Position numbers and translations under genes: made by a program. Below are positions 57,201 through 64,000 of a stretch of 64,000 bases of DNA, one piece after another; position 1 is the first letter of the stretch; each line of letters starts with the position of its first letter. Below the pieces are notes generated by a model. It saw nothing but the letters and a program-made list of their open reading frames with translations, was not told the origin of the DNA and did no database searches. The stretch spans positions 6,200,001-6,264,000 of the forward strand of contig NZ_JBFOHP010000002.1 in NCBI RefSeq assembly GCF_040907265.1. The letters run 5' to 3'. This stretch comes from Streptomyces sclerotialus. Lineage in GTDB: Bacteria > Actinomycetota > Actinomycetes > Streptomycetales > Streptomycetaceae.

Positions 57201-57615
57201 GTCCGACCGTGACGTCCACGTCGAAGAGCTTGTTGTACGCGTAGCCGTGGCCCTCGGCGGTGTGGGTGCCGCCGTAACGCAGCGCGCGGGTCCCCGTGAA
57301 GCCGGCGTTCTGCTTCGCGGTGGGGGAGTCGGTGGGGCCGGTGTCGACGCGGCTGGTCATGCCGGGTGCCGGGCCGCTCTCGGGGCGGACTCCGGAGGAC
57401 TTCGGGGTGCCGCTGGGGGTGGTCTCGACGGTGTCGCGCCAGTCCGGCGCGGGCTCACCCGATTCGAAGGACGAGCTGAATTCCTGTGCCGCTTCGGGGG
57501 ATGCGGGTGGGGCGGAGGGGGCGGCCACTGCCGCGCCCTGGGCCGTCACGATCAGGAGGGCGGCCGCCGCCAGGGCGGCGGGGCGGTTGATCCCACGCAG
57601 GTGTCTGAGCCGCAC
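54229..57615 (-). CDS. Secreted glycoside hydrolase family 92 (alpha-mannosidase) with C-terminal F5/8-type domain
   Basis: 1128 residues from a GTG at 57615 (GGAGA upstream). A signal peptide (hydrophobic core LAAAALLIVTAQGAAVAA) is followed by a lectin-like N-terminal domain (about residues 50-260). The GH92 body follows (about 265-1000; MTGTSSDVAFADAYAKG, ETNGWSFAFTAPQDLKGL, GYPGDEDNGEMSAWYVFSAL, IGSPLFTKATVHLENGRDL). The C-terminal discoidin/F5-8-like domain (about 1010-1128; WVLEGSRDGRRWTTVDRR) may bind carbohydrate. GH92 enzymes are calcium-dependent exo-alpha-mannosidases acting on mannans or N-glycans. Divergent from the ngcEFG operon, so both may serve scavenging of fungal cell-wall sugars. 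Confidence 0.92.
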   Translation of the reverse strand: MRLRHLRGINRPAALAAAALLIVTAQGAAVAAPSAPPASPEAAQEFSSSFESGEPAPDWRDTVETTPSGTPKSSGVRPESGPAPGMTSRVDTGPTDSPTAKQNAGFTGTRALRYGGTHTAEGHGYAYNKLFDVDVTVGPDTVLSYKLFPEMAGSARDYRATQVSVDLAFTDGSYLSDLKPADASGAPLTPQGQGAAKTLYVNQWNDRTARIGAVAAGKTVDRVLLAYDAPRGTGDFRGWLDDVSLAPAKPEEPLAHLADHVSTVRGTHSSGSFSRGNTFPATAVPNGFNFWTPVTNAGSQDWLYEYARKNNADNLPTLQAFSASHEPSPWMGDRQTFQVMPSAASGTPDASRTARALPFHHSRETAKPHHYSVTFDNGLKTEIAPTDHAAMMRFTFPGADASLIFDNVNNKGGLTLDTENGVVTGFSDVKSGLSTGATRMFVYAVFDAPVTAGGKLSGGGGADVTGYLRFAPGADRTVTMRIATSLISVDQAKDNLRQEIAADASFASVRDRARAQWDDILGRIEVEGASRDQLTTLYSSLYRLYLYPNSGSEKVGGKVRYASPFSPATGPDTPTHTGSKIVDGQVHVNNGFWDTYRTTWPAYSFLTPERAGKMVDGFVQQYKDGGWISRWSSPGYADLMTGTSSDVAFADAYAKGVRFDAKAAYEAALKNATVAPPSSGVGRKGMNTSPFLGYTSTKTKEGLSWALEGYLNDFGIARMGQALYEKTHEKRYKEESAYFLNRARDYVKLFDDQVGFFQGKDEKGNWRLSPDAYDPRVWGHDYTETNGWSFAFTAPQDLKGLANLYGGRAGLAKKLDTYFATPETGTKEFAGSYGNVIHEMTEARDTRMGMYGHSNQPSHHIAYAYDAAGQPWKTQEKVREVLSRLYLGSEIGQGYPGDEDNGEMSAWYVFSALGFYPLVMGQPEYAIGSPLFTKATVHLENGRDLVIRAPKNSARNVYVQGVKVNGKPWNSTALPHSVLARGGTLDFAMGPEPSRWGTGAHAAPTSITKGDAVPAPAGDVTAPDGSALFDNTSDTSASFGTAAADLTEASRVTSYTLTSAARADAPDGWVLEGSRDGRRWTTVDRRSAESFTWDKQTRVFSVGHPGTYRHYRLVPSGRATLAEVELLS

Positions 57616-58028
57616 GCGAGCTTCTCCACTCTTCCGGCATCGTCTGCTGACATCGTTGTCATATCTGCGGTGCAGAGATAACCAACAGCCGTGCGGCCTT
57701 TGGTGTCAAGGGAGCCGGATGAGGTGGCGGAAATGTTGCCCGCCTCTTCCGTGCATGCCGGGGAGGTCTCAACTCGGGAAAGACTGGCGGCAAAAGCTGC
57801 TTTCGATCTTGCCCCGCTCGCGTGAAGTGGACTATACCTGTCGGCGTCCGAATGGCTGTGCGCTTCGAGCCGTCCGGATCCGGGGGACTTCAGCGGGGAC
57901 CACACGTTTTCCCTGCGTATCTCTAGCGCACCCGGTGCACATCCCGTACAACTCAGCTGCATCTGACCCGCGGTGCCGGGGTGGCTCCGGTACACCGCCT
58001 GAGTCCTGGAGAAGGCGAGGACTTGAGC
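57616..58028. other. Divergent regulatory region between GH92 and ngcE
   Basis: 413 bp with no gene. It holds an imperfect inverted repeat ATCTGC-GGT-GCAGAGAT near 57662-57678 close to the GH92 start, and a DasR-like element at 57826-57841 on the ngcE side. Confidence 0.6.
57826..57841. promoter_or_regulatory. DasR-responsive element (dre)-like site upstream of ngcE
   Basis: AGTGGACTATACCTGT matches the 16-bp DasR consensus (AGTGGTCTAGACCACT type) at 12 positions, including AGTGG, CTA and ACC. DasR, the GlcNAc-responsive GntR regulator, controls chitin-uptake genes, so the location fits. Confidence 0.7.
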
Positions 58029-59471
58029 ATGGGATCCACCTCAGAAACCAGCCGTCGCGATCTGATCAAGCGGTCCGTGGCGCTCGGAGTGTTCGCCGTT
58101 CCGACGATGGGCGTGCTCGCGTCGTGCGCGAGCGGCGGTGACAGCGGCGGCGGTGACAAGGTAGAGAAGGGCACCAAGTCCGCGAAGAACCCGCTCGCCG
58201 TCAATGACAGCGCGCCGTTGGACGTGGTCATCTTCGACGGCGGTTTCGGTGAGAAATACGCCAAGGACGCCGAGGCCCTGTACGTGGCCGCTTATCCCAA
58301 GACCAAGGGCAAGATCAAGCACGCCTCCACGCAGAAGATCCAGTCCACCCTGCAGCCCCGTTTCAACGGCGGCAACCCGCCGGACCTGGTCGACAACTCC
58401 GGTGCGGAACAGATGGACTTCAGCACCCTCGTCGGCAAGGACCAGCTGACGGACCTGACGCCGCTGCTCGACGCGCCGTCGATCGACGACCCGAAGAAGA
58501 AGGTCCGCGACACGCTGCGGCCCGGCGTCGTGGAGATGGGGCAGTTCGGCGGCTCGGAGATCCTGACGCTCTACTACGCCTACACGGTCTACGGCGTGTG
58601 GTACTCCAGGACCAACCTCAAGAAGCTGGACGCGGAGTACCCCGAGACCTGGGACGACATGCTCGCGCTCTGCGCGAAGGCGAAGAAGAAGGGCGTCGCG
58701 GGCTGGACGTACCCCGGCAAGTACCCGTACTACGTGCCGTTCAGCCTCTACCCCTTCATCGCGAAGATCGGCGGCTCCGAGGTGCTGCGCCGGATCGACA
58801 ACCTGGAGCCGGGGGCCTGGAAGGACCCCGCGGTCCGCGCCGCGTTCGAGGCGTACTACGAGCTCTACAAGAAGGGGTACATCCTCCAGGGCAGCCCGGG
58901 CCTGGACCACCTCCAGTCGCAGAAGGCGTGGGCCGAGGGCAAGGCGCTGTTCATCCCCAACGGCTCCTGGGTGGAGAACGAGTCCGGCAAGCAGATCGAC
59001 AAGGCCGGCGACTTCGACCTCGCCGTGGGTGCCCCCTCCGGCCTCGACTCCTCCGACAAGATGCCGTTCGGCACCCTGTGGGCGTCCGGCGGCGAGCCGT
59101 TCATCGTGCCCAAGCAGGCGAACAACCCCGAGGGCGGCATGGAGCTGCTGCGCATCATGCTCGGGGAGAAGGCGTCCAAGAACTTCACCAAGCAGGTCTC
59201 CTCGCTCACCTCGCTGAACGGCGGGACCGAGGGGCTGACGCTCCCGCCGGGCCTGTCGTCCGCGCAGGCGGCCCTGGAGAAGGCGGGCAAGAACGTCCTC
59301 AACCCGCGCCTCCAGGACTGGTACGTGGCCCTGCAGAAGGAGAAGATCGGCGTCGGCTGCATCGGCGAGATGATGGCCGGCCGGATGACGCCCGCGGAGG
59401 CCATCAACAAGATCCAGAAGTACGCGGACGAGACCCGGAAGGACGCCAGCATCAAGAAGTACAAGCGCTGA
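58029..59471 (+). CDS. ngcE: Chitooligosaccharide/GlcNAc ABC transporter, substrate-binding lipoprotein
   Basis: 480 residues from the ATG at 58029. The N-terminus has a twin-arginine motif (SRRDLIKRS) and a lipobox (GVLASCAS), so it is probably a Tat-exported lipoprotein. The body is a family 1 sugar-binding protein (FDGGFGEKYAKDAEALYVA; FIPNGSWVENESGKQI; LWASGGEPFIVPKQANNPEGG) of the NgcE type. It captures N-acetylglucosamine, chitobiose or longer chitin fragments. First gene of ngcEFG; no ATPase gene is present, as usual, because the shared MsiK ATPase energises such importers. Confidence 0.9.
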   Translation: MGSTSETSRRDLIKRSVALGVFAVPTMGVLASCASGGDSGGGDKVEKGTKSAKNPLAVNDSAPLDVVIFDGGFGEKYAKDAEALYVAAYPKTKGKIKHASTQKIQSTLQPRFNGGNPPDLVDNSGAEQMDFSTLVGKDQLTDLTPLLDAPSIDDPKKKVRDTLRPGVVEMGQFGGSEILTLYYAYTVYGVWYSRTNLKKLDAEYPETWDDMLALCAKAKKKGVAGWTYPGKYPYYVPFSLYPFIAKIGGSEVLRRIDNLEPGAWKDPAVRAAFEAYYELYKKGYILQGSPGLDHLQSQKAWAEGKALFIPNGSWVENESGKQIDKAGDFDLAVGAPSGLDSSDKMPFGTLWASGGEPFIVPKQANNPEGGMELLRIMLGEKASKNFTKQVSSLTSLNGGTEGLTLPPGLSSAQAALEKAGKNVLNPRLQDWYVALQKEKIGVGCIGEMMAGRMTPAEAINKIQKYADETRKDASIKKYKR

Positions 59472-59532
59472 CCGACGAATTCGCTGTGTCACCAGCGGCA
59501 GCCGCCGCAGGATAAGAACGGAATCGTACGTC

Positions 59533-60456
59533 ATGCAGCACGGTAAATACCGTTTCATCGCCGGGTTCCTGGTCCTTCCGCTGGCCATCTACGCGGTCTT
59601 CGTGATCTCCCCGTTCGTGCAGGCCATCTATTACTCCTTCACGGACTGGACGGGTCTGAGCCCCGATTTCGAGATGGTCGGGATCGACAACTACACGCGG
59701 CTTTTCCAGGACGGCGTGTTCTGGGCGGCCGTGGGCAACAGCGTGACCCTGCTGGTGCTGCTGCCGGTGGTGACGATTTCGCTCGCGCTGTTCTTCGCGT
59801 TCATGCTCAACGTCGGTGGCCGCCGCACGAAGAAGGCGGTCATCGGCGGGGTGCGCGGTTCGGGCGCGTACAAGATTCTCTATTTCTTCCCGCAGGTGCT
59901 GTCGGTGCCGATCGTCGCCCTGCTGTTCCAGTTCGCGTACAACCCGGAGAGCGGCGCGCTCAACTCCTTCTTCTCCGCCGTCGGTCTGGACGGTGTCCGG
60001 CCCAACTGGCTGGGCGACCCGCAGCTCGCGCTGTGGTGCGTCATGGCGGCGATGGTGTGGGCCAACGTCGGCTTCTACGTCGTCCTCTTCTCCGCCGGGA
60101 TGAGCTCCATCCCGAAGGACTTCTACGAGGCCGCGCTGCTGGACGGCGCGGGCCGCGCGAACACGTTCTTCCGCATCACCCTGCCGCTGCTCTGGGACAC
60201 CGTGCAGACCGGCTGGATCTACATGGGAATCCTGGCCCTGGACGTGTCGGCCTTCGCGTTCGTGCAGATCATGAGCGTCGGCCCGGGCGGCCCGGACTAC
60301 TCGACGGAAGTACTGCCGCTGTACGTCTACCAGAAGACCTTCCGTGACGGTCAGGCCGGCTACGCCACCGCGATCGGCGTCTCGCTGCTCATCGTCACCC
60401 TGATCTTCGCGGCCGTCGTCATGCGGCTGGGCCGTCGAGAGCGACTGGAGTTCTGA
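59533..60456 (+). CDS. ngcF: Chitooligosaccharide/GlcNAc ABC transporter permease
   Basis: 307 residues with about six membrane segments, MalF type. The N-terminal helix GFLVLPLAIYAVFVISPFVQ and the ATPase-contact EAA loop YEAALLDGAGRANTFFRITL are clear. It forms the channel with the next gene product. It starts 61 bp after ngcE and its stop overlaps the ngcG start (TGATG). Confidence 0.9.
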   Translation: MQHGKYRFIAGFLVLPLAIYAVFVISPFVQAIYYSFTDWTGLSPDFEMVGIDNYTRLFQDGVFWAAVGNSVTLLVLLPVVTISLALFFAFMLNVGGRRTKKAVIGGVRGSGAYKILYFFPQVLSVPIVALLFQFAYNPESGALNSFFSAVGLDGVRPNWLGDPQLALWCVMAAMVWANVGFYVVLFSAGMSSIPKDFYEAALLDGAGRANTFFRITLPLLWDTVQTGWIYMGILALDVSAFAFVQIMSVGPGGPDYSTEVLPLYVYQKTFRDGQAGYATAIGVSLLIVTLIFAAVVMRLGRRERLEF

Positions 60457-61436
60457 TGACCGCACAGACCGATCCCCCCGAGCTCCAGGGCGTCACGAAG
60501 GGCGCAGCGCCGGGCGTCGCGCGGGCCGGCGGTACGGGAGCGGGCGGCGCGGCCGCGCCGGAGCCGCACGTCGCCGCCGACGGCCGGGGCCCCCGGCGGA
60601 ACGGCGGCGAGGGCGGCGTACTGAACGTCTTCTCGCACGGTGTGCTGGTCATCTGGGGCGTCCTCGTCACCATGCCGCTGCTGTGGGCGGTGGTCAGCTC
60701 CTTCAAGGACGACACGGAGATCTTCGGCTCCCCCTGGGGGCTGCCCTCCGCGCTGCACTTCGAGAACTGGGCGCGGGCCTGGGAAAAGGCCAACATGGCC
60801 CAGTACTTCGCGAACTCGCTGATCGTGGTGGGCGGTTCGCTGGTCGGCACGATGCTGCTCGGCTCGATGGCCGCGTACGTCCTCGCCCGGTTCGAGTTCC
60901 GCGGCAACCGCTTCATCTACTTCCTGTTCGTCGGCGGCATGGGCTTCCCCGTGATCCTCGCGCTGGTGCCGCTGTTCTTCGTCATGAAGAACATGGCGCT
61001 GCTGGACACGTACCACGGCCTGATCCTGGTCTACATCGCCTATTCGCTGCCGTTCACCGTCTTCTTCCTGAGCGGCTTCTTCCGCACGCTGCCGTCGTCG
61101 GTGGCGGAGGCCGCGCTCATCGACGGGGCCTCGCACGCCAGGACCTTCTTCCAGGTGATGCTGCCGATGGCCAAGCCCGGCCTGATCAGTGTCGGCATCT
61201 TCAACTTCCTGGGGCAGTGGAACCAGTACCTGCTGCCCACGGTCCTCAACGTCGGCGACCCCGACAAGAAGGTGCTGACCCAGGGTCTGGTCGCGCTGGC
61301 GGTCAGCCAGGGCTACAAGGGTGACTGGTCGGGGCTGTTCGCGGGCCTGACCATCGCCATGCTGCCGGTGCTCGCGGCGTACATCATCTTCCAGCGCCAG
61401 GTGGTCGCGGGTCTGACCGCGGGGGCGGTGAAGTAG
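60456..61436 (+). CDS. ngcG: Chitooligosaccharide/GlcNAc ABC transporter permease
   Basis: 326 residues, MalG type, with about six membrane segments after a 50-residue Gly/Ala/Pro-rich cytoplasmic N-terminus. The EAA motif AEAALIDGASHARTFFQVML is present, as is ITPLL-like VTMPLLWAVVSSFKDD at the first periplasmic loop. It completes the importer with NgcE and NgcF. A hairpin terminator follows. Confidence 0.9.
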   Translation: MTAQTDPPELQGVTKGAAPGVARAGGTGAGGAAAPEPHVAADGRGPRRNGGEGGVLNVFSHGVLVIWGVLVTMPLLWAVVSSFKDDTEIFGSPWGLPSALHFENWARAWEKANMAQYFANSLIVVGGSLVGTMLLGSMAAYVLARFEFRGNRFIYFLFVGGMGFPVILALVPLFFVMKNMALLDTYHGLILVYIAYSLPFTVFFLSGFFRTLPSSVAEAALIDGASHARTFFQVMLPMAKPGLISVGIFNFLGQWNQYLLPTVLNVGDPDKKVLTQGLVALAVSQGYKGDWSGLFAGLTIAMLPVLAAYIIFQRQVVAGLTAGAVK

Positions 61437-61464
61437 CGGGCCGGCCGTCCGTCCGGACCTTCGA

Positions 61465-61498
61465 GGGCCTTCCGCCGCCGGCGCGCGGCGGGAGGCCC
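61465..61498 (+). terminator. ngcEFG operon terminator
   Basis: 14-nt arms GGGCCTTCCGCCGC and GCGGCGGGAGGCCC pair fully, with one G-U, around a six-base loop, 29 bp after ngcG. Confidence 0.8.
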
Positions 61499-61690
61499 CT
61501 GGGCGTGTCCACGCGGAGGGTCGGCCGTCGTGCGTGGATATACGCCCTCCTGCGGTCGAGGACTTGACGGGAGCGGACCCGGGCAGCTCAGCTTAGATTC
61601 ACATGTTGGAGACAAGCCGGGCCCCGTTGACGCGGCCCGGCCGGCGGGCGGTCGTCGTGCCGCCCGCGGCAGGCGGGAGTGGATGAGTCG

Positions 61691-62890
61691 ATGGAGACTC
61701 CGGGGTCGCAGTCCTCGCTGCACCGGGCCAATCTTGAGCGGGTCGTGCGCGCCGTACGGATGGCGGGATCGCTCACCCAGGCGGAGATCGCCCGGACCAC
61801 AGGGCTGTCGGCGGCCACGGTCTCCAACATCGTGCGGGAACTGAAGGACGGCGGCACCGTCGAGGTCACGCCCACCTCCGCGGGCGGCCGCCGGGCCCGC
61901 AGCGTCTCCCTCTCCGGCGACGCCGGGGTCGTGGTCGGCGTCGACTTCGGCCATTCGCACCTGCGGGTCGCGGTCGGCAACCTCGCGCACCAGGTGCTCG
62001 CCGAGGAGTCCGAGCCGATCGACGTGGACGCCTCCGCCGCAGAGGGCTTCGACCGGGCCGAGCAGCTCGTCAGCCGGCTGGTGGAGACCACCGGCATCGA
62101 CCGGTCCAAGGTCGTCGGGGTGGGCCTCGGCGTACCGGGCCCGATCGACGTGGTCTCCGGGACGCTCGGCTCGACCGCGATCCTGCCGGGCTGGACCGGC
62201 ACGAACCCCGGCGAGGAGCTGTCGGACCGGCTCGGCGTGCCCGTGCACGTCGACAACGACGCCAACCTCGGCGCGCTCGGCGAGCTGGTGTGGGGCGCCG
62301 GGCGGGGCGCCGCCGACCTCGCGTACATCAAGGTGGCCAGCGGCGTCGGCGCCGGGCTGGTGATCAGCGGGCAGATCTACCGCGGCCCGGGCGGCACGGC
62401 GGGCGAGATCGGGCACATCACGCTGGACGAGTCGGGGCCGGTGTGCCGCTGCGGCAACCGCGGCTGCCTGGAGACCTTCGCCTCGGCCCGGTACGTGCTG
62501 CCGTTGCTCCAGCCGGCCCACGGCCCGGATCTGACCATGCCGGGCGTCGTCCAGCTGGCCCGCGAGGGCGACCCGGGCTGCCGCCGGGTGATCGCGGACG
62601 TCGGCCGGCACATCGGCAGCGGCGTGGCGAACCTGTGCAACCTGCTGAACCCCAGCCGGGTGGTGCTCGGCGGGGACCTCGCCGAGGCCGGGGAGCTGGT
62701 GCTGGCGCCGATACGGGAGTCGGTGTCCCGGTACGCCATTCCGAGCGCGGCGCGGCAGCTGAGCGTCGTACCGGGCACGCTGGGCGGCCGGGCCGAGGTA
62801 CTGGGCGCGCTGGCGCTGGTGCTCAGCGAGATGGGGGACTCCACGCTGCTGGACGGTTCGCTCGGCCAGGACACTCCCGCCATTGCCTGA
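61691..62890 (+). CDS. rok7B7: ROK family transcriptional regulator Rok7B7
   Basis: 399 residues from the ATG at 61691; a GTG at 61679 would add four residues. N-terminal winged helix: LTQAEIARTTGLSAATVSNI (about residues 28-47). ROK sugar-kinase-like body: VVGVDFGHSHLRVAV, NDANLGALGELVWGAGRG, GGTAGEIGHITLDESG and the zinc-binding cysteine cluster CRCGNRGCLE. Placed between ngcEFG and the xylose-binding protein gene, exactly as Rok7B7 in S. coelicolor, where it affects xylose uptake, carbon control and antibiotic production. Target control in this strain is inferred from that order. Confidence 0.9.
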   Translation: METPGSQSSLHRANLERVVRAVRMAGSLTQAEIARTTGLSAATVSNIVRELKDGGTVEVTPTSAGGRRARSVSLSGDAGVVVGVDFGHSHLRVAVGNLAHQVLAEESEPIDVDASAAEGFDRAEQLVSRLVETTGIDRSKVVGVGLGVPGPIDVVSGTLGSTAILPGWTGTNPGEELSDRLGVPVHVDNDANLGALGELVWGAGRGAADLAYIKVASGVGAGLVISGQIYRGPGGTAGEIGHITLDESGPVCRCGNRGCLETFASARYVLPLLQPAHGPDLTMPGVVQLAREGDPGCRRVIADVGRHIGSGVANLCNLLNPSRVVLGGDLAEAGELVLAPIRESVSRYAIPSAARQLSVVPGTLGGRAEVLGALALVLSEMGDSTLLDGSLGQDTPAIA

Positions 62891-62902
62891 AGCGAACGGG
62901 GT

Positions 62903-62921
62903 GCCTCAGCGCTGCTGAGGC
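62903..62921 (+). terminator. Hairpin after rok7B7
   Basis: Perfect 8-bp arms GCCTCAGC and GCTGAGGC around GCT, 13 bp after the stop. Short, so probably a modest terminator. Confidence 0.55.
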
Positions 62922-62996
62922 GCACTCTGAGTTCACACAGCTAACGGATGGCACCGTTGTCATCTCGTTAAGGATTTACTCCTTGACGCCCTGCGG

Positions 62997-63028
62997 GCGG
63001 CCGAGTTGACTCCAAGCACCTCGGCCGC
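62997..63028 (+). promoter_or_regulatory. Hairpin in the xylF leader
   Basis: Perfect 9-bp arms GCGGCCGAG and CTCGGCCGC around a 14-nt loop, ending about 20 bp before the xylF ribosome site (GGGAGGG). It could be an operator or an mRNA leader structure. A TTGACG/TTGACT pair overlaps the region (62983 and 63006). Confidence 0.45.
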
Positions 63029-63061
63029 AAGGACGCGGCCATGTCAGGGAGGGCCATCCCC

Positions 63062-64000
63062 ATGAACGCATTTGTGCGTCGCGTCGTCATAGCCACCACC
63101 GCGGTCTCCATGGCCGCGACCGTGGCCGCCTGCGGCAAGGCCGGCAGTGGCGGAGACGACGGTGGTGACAACAAGACCATCGGTCTGTTGCTGCCGGAGA
63201 ACAAGACCACGCGCTACGAGACCTTCGACCGCCCCTTCATCGAGCAGAAGATCGAAGAGCTCTGCTCGGACTGCGTCGTGAAGTACAACAACGCCGCGCA
63301 GGAGACCGAGACCCAGAAGAAGCAGTTCGACGCGCTGATCACGCAGGGCGTCAAGGTCATCATCCTGGACGCGGTCGATTACAAGGCCACCAAGTCCTGG
63401 GTGAACCAGGCCGCCAAGAAGGGCGTGCAGGTCGTCGCGTACGACCGCCTCGCCGAGGGCGACATTTCGGCATACGTCTCCTACGACAACGAGAAGATCG
63501 GCCGCCTCCAGGGCGAGGGCCTGGTCAAGGCCCTGGGCAGCGACGCCAAGGACGCCAACGTTGTCATGATCAACGGTTCGCCGACCGACCCGAACGCCCC
63601 CTTCTTCAAGAAGGGTGCGCACGCCGTCCTCGACAAGCAGGTCAAGAAGGTCGTCTACGAGCAGGACATCCCGGACTGGTCGCCGGACGAGGCCAACAAG
63701 AAGATGAACTCGGCGATCGACGCGGTCGGCAAGGACGGCTTCCAGGGCGTCTACTCCGCCAACGACGGCATGGCCGGCGGCATCATCACCGCGCTGAAGC
63801 AGCGCAAGGTCGACGTCCCGGTCGGCGGCCAGGACGCCGAGCTGGCCGGTCTGCAGCGGATCCTGAAGGGCGAGCAGGCCTTCACCGTCTACAAGCAGAT
63901 CAAGCCGCAGGCCGAGACCACCGCCGAGGTCGCCGTCAAGCTCCTCAAGGGCGAGAAGCTCGGCTCCGTCACCCCCGACAAGGTCGACAGCCTCAGCGGT
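63062..64000 (+). CDS. xylF: Xylose ABC transporter substrate-binding lipoprotein (C-terminus beyond the right edge)
   Basis: 313 codons are present with no stop. A signal peptide with lipobox (ATVAACGKAG) leads into a periplasmic-binding-protein fold of the RbsB/XylF type: TIGLLLPENKTTRYETFDRP, ALITQGVKVIILDAVDY, VVAYDRLAEGDISAYVSYDN, GSPTDPNAPFFKKGA and VPVGGQDAELAGLQRILKGEQ. The GQDAEL and YDNEKIG stretches are typical of xylose-binding proteins. GGGAGGG precedes the ATG. In Streptomyces the ATPase and permease genes xylG and xylH follow; they would lie to the right. Confidence 0.9.
   Translation, partial: MNAFVRRVVIATTAVSMAATVAACGKAGSGGDDGGDNKTIGLLLPENKTTRYETFDRPFIEQKIEELCSDCVVKYNNAAQETETQKKQFDALITQGVKVIILDAVDYKATKSWVNQAAKKGVQVVAYDRLAEGDISAYVSYDNEKIGRLQGEGLVKALGSDAKDANVVMINGSPTDPNAPFFKKGAHAVLDKQVKKVVYEQDIPDWSPDEANKKMNSAIDAVGKDGFQGVYSANDGMAGGIITALKQRKVDVPVGGQDAELAGLQRILKGEQAFTVYKQIKPQAETTAEVAVKLLKGEKLGSVTPDKVDSLSG

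Noticed and set aside
55036..57681. 881-codon frame antisense to the GH92 gene
   Set aside because: Low-complexity Val/Gly/Arg sequence with no recognisable motif; GH92 motifs are on the other strand.

Overview
The window is high-GC actinobacterial DNA and reads as a Streptomyces chromosome segment. Supporting signs are the codon bias, frequent GTG starts, a mycothiol-dependent enzyme, a SepF paralogue, gamma-butyrolactone signalling genes, and the run arcA-argF ... aconitase - MurA paralogue - ngcEFG - rok7B7 - xylF, which from memory matches the SCO59xx-SCO60xx part of the S. coelicolor core. All functions come from reading motifs; no database search was run.

1-11.1 kb holds a choline/glycine betaine catabolic locus. 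A Rieske ferredoxin and a ferredoxin reductase run leftward. An IclR regulator and a tight rightward operon follow: mycothiol-dependent formaldehyde dehydrogenase, dimethylglycine oxidase, Rieske betaine/choline oxygenase, betaine aldehyde dehydrogenase, APC permease and GMC choline dehydrogenase. Together they would turn choline into sarcosine and detoxify the formaldehyde released by demethylation.

11.1-26 kb is mixed housekeeping DNA: ANTAR and AraC regulators, a secreted M4 protease, an ArsB-like permease, a SepF-like protein, an ABC-type ATPase coupled to a MazG-like enzyme, an F420-type oxidoreductase, and an arginine deiminase, ornithine carbamoyltransferase and permease group.

26-40 kb carries an aryl-CoA (2-aminobenzoyl-CoA or salicylyl-CoA) degradation set split in two. 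Enoyl-CoA hydratase and the two-domain monooxygenase/reductase lie on the left; a CoA ligase, a PaaX regulator and an acyl-CoA dehydrogenase lie on the right. Between them sits a compact gamma-butyrolactone island: an AfsA-type synthase, two ArpA-like TetR receptors, an MDR reductase, a HAD phosphatase and a streptogramin B lyase homologue. Three receptor-type operators of identical geometry lie at its promoters. One receptor gene has a TTA codon. The two flanking catabolic halves share a 28-bp operator-like motif.

40-54 kb contains a TetR remnant followed by a riboswitch-like RNA with a terminator but no downstream gene. After it come glycerate kinase, an SLC13 permease, a two-component system with a small exported protein, an HTH-MurA fusion with a palindrome in its promoter, a DUF1648/GntR pair, a doubly frameshifted AhpD-like relic beside a TetR gene, and aconitase.

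54-64 kb is carbohydrate acquisition: a secreted GH92 mannosidase, the ngcEFG chitooligosaccharide importer with a DasR-like site upstream, the ROK regulator rok7B7, and the xylose-binding protein gene xylF, which runs off the right edge.
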